Source: Cladochytrium replicatum
Taxonomy: Eukaryota > Chytridiomycota > Chytridiomycetes > Cladochytriales > Cladochytriaceae
Length of the DNA: 64,000 bases
Assembly (NCBI GenBank): GCA_025526935.1
Contig: JAHLKD010000003.1
Span: 744,001-808,000, forward strand
Direction of reading: 5' to 3'
Below the pieces are notes generated by a model that was not told where the DNA came from, did no database searches, and worked only from the letters and a program-made list of their open reading frames with translations. The position numbers and the translations under genes are program-made. Below are positions 1 through 11,606 of this stretch, in pieces (the first letter of the stretch is position 1; every line of letters starts with the position of its first letter).

Positions 1-3000
1 GATGTGGCCATTTGGAAAACTCCTGAGGGAGTGCTTTACAATGATCCCACAAAGAAGAAACCCGCAGTTGTGCAGGAGGCACGCACAGCGGACGAGAAGT
101 GGGAGATGGAGCTTCGGAAGGAACTTGAAGCGAAGCGTGGTGCATCGGCAGCCCAAGCAAAGCGACCTGCTGCCACACCAGCCAAGGGTCCCGGAAAGGG
201 ATCAAGTGGAGCTGCAACCAAACACGAGAAAGATCAACAAGCGGAAAGGCAGCGAGAGCTTGAGAAGGAAGCTGTTGTTCGAAGCCGTGTCCAAAAAGTT
301 GTCGTGCAGCTATCGTCCTCTATGCGAGCTCTGCAGTCCGTAGTGCTCGGCATTGCAGAAAGCGTTGGCGAAGAAGACCGAAGCGTTATTGCGGATGGGT
401 GGATGGTGAGAATTGTCGAAGTGCTGCTCAGCGTGATTCAGCGTGAGCTGGTCGTCGTTGGGAAAGAGGGTAGCCCGATTTTGGAGTTCGACGATGTTCT
501 AAGCCGAAGTGACGAGAAAGATGCAAAAGCACAAGTGGACGCTGCTCTCATGGAACGCAAAGCGGTCTTAATTGGCGAACAAGCGGTGGAAACATTTGTC
601 CTCCTTGGTCGTGCTTTCTGCGAATCCGCGTTCCCTGATTTGGTCAGCGAACCGAAAAGTTTGCTCCAAATGGTAACACTACGATTGTTGGGAGTTGTGG
701 AAGGCGGATCATTCGGCATCAAGCCTTTAGTGGTGAGACAACCGTTGACAGGTATGCAATTGGTGATCCGGGCACCGGATATGTTTAATAATTCATACCT
801 TATCAAGGAACACTCACTCATATCTTCGAGAGGATCAAGGACTCCTTTTCGTCGTCTTCATTGCTTTCAAGTGCAACGTTTACTTACATATTCCCTCTGC
901 TTCGCGCTATTTCTCTTCGCAGCGGTCGGGCGGCAAAGTCTTCAGGCATCATTCGCCCAAAGGCGCTGTCTGAGCTGTCGATTTTCGCTTCAGAAGTCCT
1001 CTTTGGCCACGCTGCTCTTCCCAGCTTAACCGCTGGAGCTCTGACAGATGCGCTTCCCGTCCGTAACATTGTGAAATCTACGCTGGCGCTTCAAAGCAAC
1101 TACCCACGTCTGCACAAAGTTGCTAGGGAGAGTTTGCTTACGTTCGCTGTTGCTCTCGGAGACGACGCTGATGATGAATATGAAGACGACGAAGATGACG
1201 AAGGTGAAGCGAATGGCCACGCGATTAGCCCAGCTCGCAAGGCTGCAATCGTGGAGGTTATCCTGGAGTTGTTGGACGGTTTGCTTCAGTCAGAGGAAGC
1301 AGTTCGCGAAACATGCCTTGCTGCACTTGGTCACTTGACTCATTTCATTGCTTCAGATGAAGGAAGTGATGTGACGAAATCCTTGAATGTTCGATTGTGG
1401 ATGTGTCGTCATGACGAAGTTGCGGGAATAAAAGAAGAAGCAGAGCGAGTTTGGAGCGATTGGGCGGAAATTGTGGGCATTGACGGCCTCAGCCGTGAAG
1501 AGGTTCTACTCCTGAAAAACCTTGCCGGTAAGAATACTTGTAGACCCCTCGTGCATTCGCTGACAGAACAAAATTCCAGTTCACAAAAATTTGGCTGTTC
1601 GGAAAAGCACTGCTAGCGCACTCCGCAGTGCTCTTAAGTCGCATCCTGAGCTTACCGCTGAGGTTGTTGACAATCTGTATGGTGTTTACAGAGAAGCTTC
1701 TGCACCACCAGTTCCCGAATACGATGAGTACGGAATCGTGATTCCAGCTTCGCTCGATAAAGCCGATGAATGGGAAGCGCGCGAGGGCGTTGCACTGGTG
1801 ATGAGTGCATGTGCCCCAGTAATTGACGATCACGATACTCTCAAAAAGCTTTTCCGATTCTTCATCGAGGAGGAAGCTTTGGCTGATCGCAGTGAACTGG
1901 TTCGCGACGCAATGCTGAACGCTGGGTTAAGTTTGATCAAGGCACAGGGAAAGCATGTCGCCAAGGACTTGTTTGGTGTGTTTGATAGCTACTTGGAGAG
2001 GCCGGCGCAGGCGTCAGAGACACACGACCGCATCCGAGAGTCAGTGGTTATCTTGCTGGGAACCTCAGCGCAGCATCTTGCTGCAACTGATTCGACAATC
2101 CCTCAAGTCGTGTCTAAGTTGGTCCAGACACTTAAAACCCCATCAGAACCTGTGCAAATTGCGGTGTCAGACTGCCTACCCCCGTTGATCAAGATCATGA
2201 AGGACGCGGGAGGAGAATCTGGAGATCGATATGCTCAGGATCTTGTAAAAGAGCTACTTTGTCAATTGTTCACATCTCCGAAATACGGCGAACGGAGAGG
2301 TGCTGCCTACGGTCTGGCCGGAGTAGTTAAGGGCAGGGGCATATCTGCATTGAAAGATTATGGAATCATGCAGGCACTCAAAGAGTCGGTCGAGGACAAG
2401 AAAAATGTTCACAAGCGTGAAGGCGCTATGTTTGCCTTCGAAACGCTTTCGTACAGTCTCGGTCGGTTGTTTGAGCCATACGTTATTCAGATCCTGCCTC
2501 TTCTCTTATCGAGCTTTGGAGATCCAAACAAGGACGTTCGTGACGCGACACAAGACGCCTGCAGAGTGATCATGTCGAAACTTTCCGCCCATTGCGTTAA
2601 GTTGGTTCTACCAAGTTTGCTTAATGGTCTGGAGGACAAAAGTTGGAGAGCAAAGACCGGGTCGATTGAAGTGCTCGGATCGATGGCTTTCTTGGCACCA
2701 AAGCAACTATCGTTGTCACTTCCCACTATCGTTCCACGACTCTGCGAAGTTCTTGCGGACTCTCACGCAAAAGTACAGGAAGCTGCCAAGACCTCGCTCA
2801 ACAACTTCGGAGAGGTCATTAAAAACCCAGAAATCCAGGCACTCGTACCCACATTGCTTGGTGCCCTTGTTGACCCTAACTCAAAGACTTCCGGAGCACT
2901 CTCAGCACTGCTCGAGACTGCATTCGTACATTACATTGATTCACCCTCGCTTGCTTTGGTTGTACCTATTCTCCAACGCGGATTGAAGGAACGATCGACG

Positions 3001-6000
3001 GACATTAAAAAGAAGGCGGCTCAGATCATGGGCAACATGGCATCTCTCACGGATCCAAAAGATTTGATCCCTTACATGGAAGTGTTGTTGCCTGGGTTGA
3101 AAGAAGTCATGGTTGATCCCGTACCCGAAGCTCGTGCCATTGCTGCGAAGGCTCTCGGGTCCATGGTGGAGAAGTTGGGTGAAGACAACTTCCCTGGTCT
3201 TCTTGCGGAATTGATCGCAACACTGAAGAGGGACACTTCTGCAGTTGACCGATCCGGTGCTGCACAGGGAGTTTCCGAGGTTGTCGCTGGTCTTGGTTTG
3301 CAACGATTGGAAGCGCTTCTTCCGGAGGTGCTCACAAATGTGAAATCTCCACGCCCGTATGTGCGCGAAGGTTTTATGATGTTGCTGATTTATCTACCCG
3401 CAACTCACGGCGACAAGTTCACGACTTACCTCGGCACAATTATTCCGCCAGTACTGAGCGGCTTGGCGGACGAGTCCGAGCCGGTTCGTGATGCTGCCCT
3501 CAGAGCGGGTAGGATTGTCGTTCGAAACTATGCAACCAAAGCTGTGGATCTGCTTCTGCCCGAACTCGAGCAAGGCCTGTTCGATGATAACTGGCGAATC
3601 CGGTTGTCTTCCGTCCAGCTTATGGGTGACCTCCTATACAGGATTTCCGGAATTACTAAGAACCCGATGGCTGAGTTCCTTCCCCAACAGCAAAGCAAAG
3701 GGGACGACGAAGATGCAGATAATGCGGCCGGGGACCACGGACGAAGCTCACTTATCGAGGCGTTGGGACTGCAGCGTTACCAACAGGTTCTCGCTGCACT
3801 CTACATGGTTCGTGCGGACGCAACTGCTATGGTGCGCCAGTCGTCAATTACGGTGTGGAAGAGCCTTGTCAGCAACACTCCCCGCACGCTCAAGGAGATC
3901 TTCTCGATCATGATGTCGATGGTGATCGGTTCCCTTGCATCACCTTCGAACTCGAAGCGGGGCGTCGCTGCACGGACGATGGGAGACCTTGTGCGCAAGT
4001 TGGGCGAAGGCATTCTTCACGAGATTGTTCCAATTTTGGAGCGTGGGCTCGAGTCACCCGACCTCGACACTCGGCAAGGCGTGTGTATCGGTATGTCTGA
4101 AATCATGGCGACCGCAGGAAAGCAACAGATCACCGACTTCGTCACACGATGCATCCCATCCGTTCGTACTGCACTCGTCGATCCCGAGCCTGAAGTCCGC
4201 AGTGCAGCAGCACAAGCATTCGACATGCTTCACAGTCATCTTGGAAACGGCGCAGTGGATGCAGTCCTGCCATCTTTGCTGAACGATTTGAAGACACAAC
4301 AAGATCAAGGTGCAACTGGGGAAGCCAACTATGCATTGGAGGCACTCAAAGAGATCATGGCGGTGCGCTCGAACGTTGTATTCCCTGTTCTCATTCCGAC
4401 ACTTATCGCCAAGCCCATCACGCGGTTCAACGCTCGTGCTTTGGGTTCGCTGATTTCAGTGGCCGGACCAGCTCTTACTCGCCGCTTGTCCACGATCTTA
4501 TCTGCCTTGCTGGAAGCGATCGTGTCTCAAGAAGAGGAAATCGAAGACCTTCAAGCCACCATGAAGGTGCTCCTTATGTCCGTTGGTGAGGATGGACTCA
4601 ACACTTTGATGGCTCTCCTCACGGACGCTGTGACCGAACCTGTGGTAGCAAGGAATGTCACGCCATCCACAAAGGACATTTGGACATACTCGCGCAAGCG
4701 TGCGGCGGCACTCACGGCAGTAGGCGTGTTCTTCAAGGAGACAAAGATTCCGTTCACTGATCCAAACTCCATGACGGGAAGCGGGGGATTGTCGACATAC
4801 GTCGGTGACTGGATTAACAGGCTCGTTGTGTGGTTGTCAGCTGCTGGTGAACCTGACACTGTCAAGGCGGCTTGGGAAGCACTGGATAGTGTTGTGGGCG
4901 TGATCAGGAAAGATGAGCTGGAGAAATACGTGGTTCCGCTACGCAAGGCCATCCGGACATCCGGAGAGCGGGCGGGCATTAGTGGGAAGTCCGAGATCGC
5001 AGGTTTCCTGCTTCCGAAGGTACGAAGGAATTGAGTTTACCGTTAAATTGCTAACGTGATTGGTACTTAGGGCATTGGACCAGTGCTCCCGATCTTTTTG
5101 CAGGGTTTGATGTACGGCCATCCGGATGTGCGGGAGCAGGCTGCAATTGGGCTTGGCGACTTGGTTGACTACACGTCCCCGGATGCGCTAAAACCGTTTG
5201 TCACGCAAATTACTGGTCCATTGATTCGTATTATTGGAGACCGGTTCCCTATGGGTGTGAAGAGCGGCATTCTTCAAACTCTGCAGTAAGTCAACGACCA
5301 TATATGAGTATTAGGTCTTCTAAACATTGTCAATCAGTCGCCTGTTGCTCAAGGTTCCGGCATTGCTCAAACCTTTCCTACCACAGCTGCAGCGTACGTT
5401 TATCAAGTCGCTTTCAGAACCATCGAAGGAAGCAGCAGTCGTGCGCGAACACGCCGCCAAATGTCTTTCTGTGCTCATCACGCTACAGACGAGACTTGAC
5501 CCCTTGGTTGTCGAAATCTCCCAAGGGATTAAGGGAACTGGGAGCGGAGCTGGGGCTAGCGAAGGGGGAAACGCTGGAGCAGTTGATCGGGGTGTCAAGG
5601 AAGCTATGTGGGAGGCGATGCTTGGGCTTCTGCACGGTCTTGGAGCAGGGCGCGACATTAGTGATGTCAGCAAAAAGACAATCGAAAGTCTTCTGGGTGA
5701 AAGCCTTTTGCAATCAGGGGATGGAAACGGTAAGACTAAGAGTTAAAAAATGAAATTATTTTTGATTGGTTATGGATTGATTTCGCAGATGCGATTCGAT
5801 TGGGTGCAGCGAAGTGCTTCGGGGCTTTCTGCAAGTATCTGAGTCCGGAAGATAGCAAGCGCCTCATAAAGTAGGTTAACATGATTATTATGTTCGACCA
5901 ATAGCTAAATCGATGAAAATTTATTAGCACGTACCTGCTCAAGCCCGCGCACAGTCATGACGTTTCCATCTCAGAGCTTCACGGCATTTCCAGTGCAATC

Positions 6001-6661
6001 TTCTACATTATTGAGGAGGACACATTATTGATCAACAATGTGAAGCTCACAGCTGACGTGGTGTCTGTTATCAGGCAGTGCGGTGCAGTTGACGGAAAGG
6101 CAAGTTTTCAATCATGGCTGCATCGCTAGGCATCTAATATCTAGAATCCAGCTTGCTGTTGCTGAAAAGTCCGTACTGGCATGTGGAATCTTGCTCTCAA
6201 AGCCGGAGTATAACTCGCCAGAGTCTATGGAGGAGCTTGAAATTGTTCCGTTCTTGATAGGCTTGCTTGATCCATCCAAGCTACCGGAAGTGCGGCGAGA
6301 GGTTCTGATTGTACTGAAGAATCTTGCAAAGACAAACTACGAAGTATGACAATCCCTCTTTATAGCTTAGGCTTCGGTTCTCACATCTGTATTGTAGGTT
6401 TTTGCTCCGCATCTCAGGTCTTTTGTTGGGCCAGCCATGGTTTGTGTTCGCGACCGCATTTATCCTGTCAAACTTGCTGCAGAGCGCTCTCTGGTTTACG
6501 CATTCCAGCTAAGGGACCTACCTGAAGGCGGGACCAGTAAGGCATTGCAGAAGTATTTAGAGACACAGGATGCAGTTACATCGCGGACAATTGGGGACTA
6601 TGCACGGAGGGTGCTTGCGAAGTTGGCAGAAAAGGATTCTGAAGCAGAGGATGAAGAGTGA
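1..6661 (+). CDS. GCN1: GCN1, activator of the eIF2-alpha kinase GCN2 (5' end outside window)
   Basis: Very large HEAT-repeat protein that binds ribosomes and GCN2 and passes the uncharged-tRNA signal in amino-acid starvation. Visible exons: 1-751, 808-1527, 1580-5019, 5071-5285, 5338-5729, 5789-5870, 5928-6099, 6152-6343, 6398-6661. They sum to 2,075 residues in one open frame; roughly 600 N-terminal residues (yeast protein about 2,670) lie upstream of base 1. Exon 3 alone holds over 1,100 residues of alternating helices and includes the eEF3-like HEAT section. Typical GCN1 stretches are [13 protein letters not shown] and [13 protein letters not shown]. Introns are 51-59 bp; the one at 6100-6151 has a GC donor (AAG|GCAAGT), and only this splice keeps the frame. 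An acidic stretch lies near residue 380 of the visible part. The protein ends EDEE, and an AATAAA signal lies at 6698, 37 bases past the stop. Confidence 0.95.
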
Positions 6662-6774
6662 AGGAGGAGAAGGACGTTGTTGTGGGGAATCTTTTTCAAT
6701 AAAATCGCAAACATGGTTTGAGATTATGTGCCATTGTCAATAATGTGCTAAAATGACAAGTGGTCCTTCTCACA

Positions 6775-7215
6775 ATCCTCGAGTGTCGCAGGTTTCTCGC
6801 CGTCTGAAGATACCGGATCTGCCAATCATGGTGGTGGAGGAACAAGCTCAGCCCAATCGTCGTCTCAACAGGGACCAAACATCCTAAGCGATGGTTACAA
6901 CAAAATCGACTTCGAAGAGCCAGATCTGCTTCTTGTCGGGCTTGCGCATTCTTCGAGGAGGAAAAGAAGTACGTCAGAAAGTTTTCTTGGTAAACTTCTG
7001 CTGATCAATGAATTCCGCTCAGTCTTGTTGTTTTTCTTTGCGGTTGTCATATCGTATTTGTGGATGGGTTTGTTCTATGGGACGGAAAATCGTCACAGAG
7101 CGTTGGAGAGAGCATGTAGTGGAGCTTCTCGATGAAAGCCCAGCCAATGCCGTTGCAGTTGCTATCGACATCTCACCGGCATATGCTATACCCACCGGCT
7201 TGGTGGTCTAGGTAG
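6775..7215 (+). pseudogene. CLC chloride-channel N-terminal fragment (copy 1)
   Basis: Remnant of a CLC-family chloride channel/transporter N-terminus. A Ser/Gly-rich leader is followed by YNKIDFEEPD, which resembles the YNTIDF element in the fuller copy at about 9.1 kb. Next comes a hydrophobic segment (VVISYLWMGLFYGT), then VELLDESPANAV, which matches AELLDESPFKAV of the second copy. The hydrophobic segment and the ELLDESP segment are in different frames, and stop codons follow shortly. Nothing of the channel core or CBS domains is seen downstream. CLC assignment rests on the second copy, which has recognisable CLC-type CBS sequence. Confidence 0.5.
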
Positions 7216-7559
7216 CTGTACGGAATGAGACATGCTTACAATTGTCGATTCCAGTCTCATTTTAAACATTGATTGGTAACCATCATCAAATCGATCTGTA
7301 ATCAGCTTCCTCGATGGTTCAGAGGAAATTTTCAGCAACCAACTGATTCCGACCGTAAGAGGATATATACTGCTACTCCTTTGCAGCTATATTAAGATAT
7401 CAATGACTCAAGCTGGTCAACCCCAACTTGATCATTGGAGCTGCGAAGCGAAGAATCATCGGCCTCACTATTAAATATTTCAAAGCTCGAACTTGACAGC
7501 CGCTTCAGGATCCCGGGTTGAGTGCCGAGGAGTTCAATCGTTGGAGAGACACATCGGAA
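7216..7559. other. Intergenic, no gene seen
   Basis: AT-rich sequence between the first CLC fragment and the DWW repeat remnant; no open frame or repeat that I can support. Confidence 0.5.
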
Positions 7560-8130
7560 TAATCATGGAATGGAGTGTGGATGCCATGGACTTTGCGAGC
7601 GCTGCTGGATATCGTGATGCCCTAGATGGTGGCGCCGGAGCGGTCTGATATTTAAATATACTCATTGGGCCATGGACAATGCCAGAAAACGGCCATGTTC
7701 AAGTTCTGGATTGGTGGTTGAGATTGAACAAGCTAAAGTTTAGCGAATTCAAATACTCCGAATACGCAATGGACAACGTGAGCCGTCAAGAACACATGAA
7801 TGTTCTTGATTGGTGGGTCAGTAGCGGTGTTGAGAGCTGAAATACTCCATAGACAGAGTTGTGGGAATTGCCAGCTTGTATGGCAACGTTCCTGTGCTTG
7901 ACTGGTGGAAGGAAGCAACCAATCAAATCCGAGTCCCGAAATTCTCTGAACGAGCCATGGACGACGCGAGTAGGAACAATCACGTTGCTGTTTGGATTGG
8001 TGGAGGTACAGTGGATTGTCGCTGAAGTGGTCACATAATCCACTAGATCTCGCTTGCGAGAAGGTTTGGACACGTTGAGGTCCTTGGTTAGTGGAAATCG
8101 AGCGGATATCCGGTCAAGTGGAACCGATGG
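7560..8130 (+). pseudogene. Decayed DWW-type ankyrin-like repeat array (array 1)
   Basis: Degenerate copies of a repeat of about 34 residues of the form AMDxASxxGHVxVLDWWxxSGLxxKYS. Readable units include VDAMDFASAAGYRDALD, NGHVQVLDWW and EYAMDNVSRQEHMNVLDWW. They fall in different frames and are cut by stops, so no intact protein is encoded. The units belong to the ankyrin-like repeats common in chytrid proteins (family knowledge). Two related arrays lie at 26.7-28.0 kb and 30.3-30.7 kb on the other strand. About five units can be traced here. Confidence 0.65.
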
Positions 8131-8959
8131 GCTAAAGAAGAGGCTGCGAGTCCATTATCAGGTTGTAGAGTGGTGGGCTATAAACGAGAATCTGCCCAAA
8201 AATTGAGCCGGGACCTTTACTTAATAGTAGCCAAGCTATTCTTATGGCGGCTTTTATGCACAGAAATCGCCATATTCTTACTCCTTTGCTACTATTTGTA
8301 CTCATGCCATTCTCATGCCACACACTCGGTGTTCGCCTCGGTATTACATGGTGTGTTAGACAGAAGGGTTACCACATTGGTATGTTATGCGTCTTGATAT
8401 AACTTATTGGGAACTTCCGACTCTGTAAGAGTATCTCACCAAAACGCTATTCATGGGCCGAGTAAGCTGTCAATATTATTACGGAAGACCATTTCTTTTT
8501 GCACACATCGACAAAACGTATGTCTTCCTGCGGACAAAGCTTAAAGGATGAACTTAGTTTAACTTTCTGGAGGTGAAATGACTGATTGATGAAGAGATTT
8601 TTTGTACTAGTCAACGAAATCTTCTTTCGACTGGGAAGAACTAGGATGTGCTTTGCCAAGAAAACTTGCTGCTGTTGTCAGTTTTCAAAGTAGAAATATC
8701 AAAATCCATACGTTGAATATCATTTGAGTTCACTAATAATTGCTTATCGTTAGGTTTGACACGGCAGATCATCGGTCTGTCAGCTCGTAGTCAACGAGAG
8801 CTTCTGTTTCGCGAAGACAACGAACTATCTACGGCATATTTTTATCTTTAATCCAACATAGCGGCTTCATCATCACGGCTTAACATTCCGCCCTTCGTTC
8901 GGTTTTGCACGTCTCAAACGTCTCAGAACATTCCACCCTGCACTCCCATCCCGAAAAAA
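8131..8959. other. Intergenic, no gene seen
   Basis: AT-rich; only short open frames without recognisable features. It probably includes old upstream sequence of the second CLC copy. Confidence 0.5.
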
Positions 8960-10223
8960 AATCCAACTTTGCTATCTCTCCTAAGCCTGAATCAGCCGCT
9001 GATCTCGCTGATTGCCTGCTATGGTGCCTCTTTTGCCTATTTCCCTGCTAATCCCGCCGCCGGTGGTCTTCAAACATCCGACGAACCGCGTCTACGCCGA
9101 ACACAGAAGTCTATGGTGACGTGGCCACATACAACACCATCGACTTCGTGGGAGCCAGGTTTGGTTTGGAAACTCTTACTTTAGTGCTTGTTTATCAACT
9201 CCCGTTCGTCTCCAGATTCCCCTAACCTCCGAGACCACTACGCCCGACAATCCTTGAGATCAAAGTTTCTTCAAGGAGGAACAGAATTTGGTATGAGATT
9301 TTGCTAATCTGCATTGGTAGTGATAGCTCAATCTATTGCTACCAGTGCTGGTGGTTTTTTCTCACAGTAATCATATCGTTCTTGTGGATCGGGCTGTTCT
9401 TTGCGACTGACATTGCTATTGAACGTCGAGTCGAGTACATCGCAGAGCTGCTCGATGAAAGCCCATTCAAAGCTGTGGGAAGTGTGATTGTCATATCACT
9501 GGCGTTGCGGACTACTCGGTCCCTCTGTTTACCACACCAAGCTCGAAAACAACGGAGCACCGTTCCTCGAACACGAGCCTCCATTCTCGCTATACACTCG
9601 CCCAATCGAAAATGCAATGTCTCGCAAATATGCGTCGGGTTGTACCCGAGCGGCAGAGCAATTGACGAAGCGCTAGCTGTCCGACCTCGAGCAGCATTCG
9701 AGCCTCCGGGATCAATCAGTCCAGCAGCGGTGCTCTGGCTTCGTCCATACGAACCTCTCGACAACGTCCAAGTTGCACTCGCGACCGAGTTCGACTCGTT
9801 CCCAGTCGTGAATTTGTCGTCGTTGCCGACGGCGCACAGAATTACGACCCCGCCAAACCCAGCGGCTCAATACCGATGGCGCGGTTACAACTGAAGCCTG
9901 TTGGCACCGTCATGCGCACCGCGCTCAAGCACACGATCGAGAGGCTCAAGAGGCACATTGCGGGCGACATTGAGATCCGCGAAGGTGAGCTGTTTCCCGT
10001 CATCGATGTCATGAACCCGTCGCCGACGGTGGTGAAGCGGAGCACCGTTGCGAGCAAGGTGTTTAAGACGGTGCGGACGCTTGGGTTGCGGCAGGTGCTT
10101 GTGGTTGAGGAGGACAGGTATTTGCTTGGAGTTGTTACGCGGAAGGATTTGGTGAGGTTGACGGAGGCGTTGCATCATGTGCATAGGGAGGAGCATTCAA
10201 AAAAGTCGGAGAAGGAGCAGTGA
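8960..10223 (+). pseudogene. CLC voltage-gated chloride channel, internally deleted and frameshifted (copy 2)
   Basis: CLC proteins move chloride across endomembranes: a core of many helices followed by two cytoplasmic CBS domains. Here the N-terminal element YNTIDF (about 9130) and one hydrophobic helix (TVIISFLWIGLFFATDI, 9360-9410) are followed within about 100 bp by CLC C-terminal sequence. That sequence comprises NGAPFLEHEPPF (before CBS1), NVQVALATEFDSFPVV (CBS1) and a good CBS2 with MNPSPTVV, TLGLRQVLVVEE and LLGVVTRKDLVRL. The selectivity-filter helices, some 400 residues, are absent. The three C-terminal blocks lie in three different frames. Some frame changes could be unrecognised introns, but loss of the core makes a working channel very unlikely. 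Confidence 0.7.
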
Positions 10224-10726
10224 GTGGTGTGGCGGTTGGTTTTGGAGGTATGCCATCTTCTTGTTTCATATGTATTGATCGCCATTGCTTAGATCCATCG
10301 CTTTGAATGAGATCCGTTGTTTAATTATTCATCGCATTGAAACGTGAATGTTAACGTTGATAGCTATAGTAAATCCGTGATTCGATGGATTGCAGTAATG
10401 TTTTCCGAAGTATGTCCAAGAATAGTGTGGTACATTATTGATCTTGATGTAAGATGAATAATTTGAAATTGAAATCGTTTTCCCCCCCGTGAGTCGTTAA
10501 CCGTATACTAGAGTCGTCAGGTGATGGTATGGAGGTCAGATTAGCCTCGAGCCAGTTTTAAGAGCGTCATTTCGTCTTGCAAACTCTACAAGAACACCGG
10601 ACAAATTATCACACAGCCAACTGATCGATGTTTTTCGTGCGATACCGCATACTCCCTTGGACAAAAGGTGTGATTTGCCAAATTCAAAGTTTCACTGCAG
10701 TCACTGCGATGTTCCTTCAGCGAAAC

Positions 10727-10846
10727 GTTCCTCGCCCCTTCAGACTCTGCCGTTCGTACCTTTGGCACTACGATATTTGGCAAAAACAGTTCCTCATCCC
10801 CTTTAAACTCTGGCATTCGTTTCTTTTGGCCCTACCGATATTTGAC
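10727..10846. repeat. Imperfect direct repeat, two units of about 55 bp
   Basis: Units at 10727-10780 and 10789-10846 share GTTCCTC..CCCCTT, ACTCTG, CATTCGT/CGTTCGT and TACGATATTTG with scattered differences. Period about 62 bp; function unknown. Confidence 0.6.
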
Positions 10847-10852
10847 ACCACG

Positions 10853-10977
10853 ACAAGTCACTGCCAGCTATGATCAAGAGGTAACAGTCGGTTGGAAGCA
10901 GACGACTTTTTCATTTTGAGAGTGGGCTACCGTTATTACAAGTCACCGCTAGCTCAGATCAAGGCGTGACAATCGGT
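10853..10977. repeat. Imperfect direct repeat, two units of about 40 bp
   Basis: Units at 10853-10892 and 10938-10977 share ACAAGTCAC, AGCT, GATCAAG and CGGTT. They directly follow the other repeat pair, suggesting one older complex repeat. Confidence 0.5.
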
Positions 10978-11606
10978 TATGCTTTAACATTTCTTATCAT
11001 TCTTGTGTGATCCCCACTTGTATGTTGTTCACTCTCTTTGTGTGCCGATTCCTTGCTGGTCATCGGCTCCAATTTCTGCAATCGATGCCTACACCAAATG
11101 CTCCACGCATAATTTCCTGGCGGTTTACTGATCTTGCGTGGTTGGTCTTCTCCATGACAGCATACGGTTATGAAATCATCGCTCTTGAAAATTAAGAAAA
11201 ATGGCCTCCAGCTCGCCAGATCGACAAGCCTTTTCTACGAGCTTTCTCAGTATCCTGGCACCACAACGTCCAACGTTTTGGCCCTATTAGGGTTGACCTG
11301 GATCTTTTTTTGTTCGAGGTTATCATTTTTGAGTGGTGCCCAAACGGAAAATGGATGACAGTCCGTTTCTTTCACCACCTCACCAGAAACTAATACATGG
11401 ATGGTGGCTGAACTGAGGAAACTCAAAATATGTAACGTTAGAGGATTGGGTTTGTCAAACTACTGAAGAGATAACAAAAGAAACTGTTGCAAATTATAAA
11501 CAAGAGGCATAGAATAATGAAAATTGGAGAGCACATAGCAAGACCGAAGCGAACAAAGTTTTGCGTGGCATGGAGTTTGTTCCGTCGGACCTCGAGGCGA
11601 TGTTTA

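Larger units (their letters stand above)
10224..11606. other. Non-coding stretch with imperfect direct repeats
   Basis: No supported gene. Two pairs of diverged direct repeats are described separately (10727-10846 and 10853-10977). The rest is AT-rich with short spurious open frames. Confidence 0.5.
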
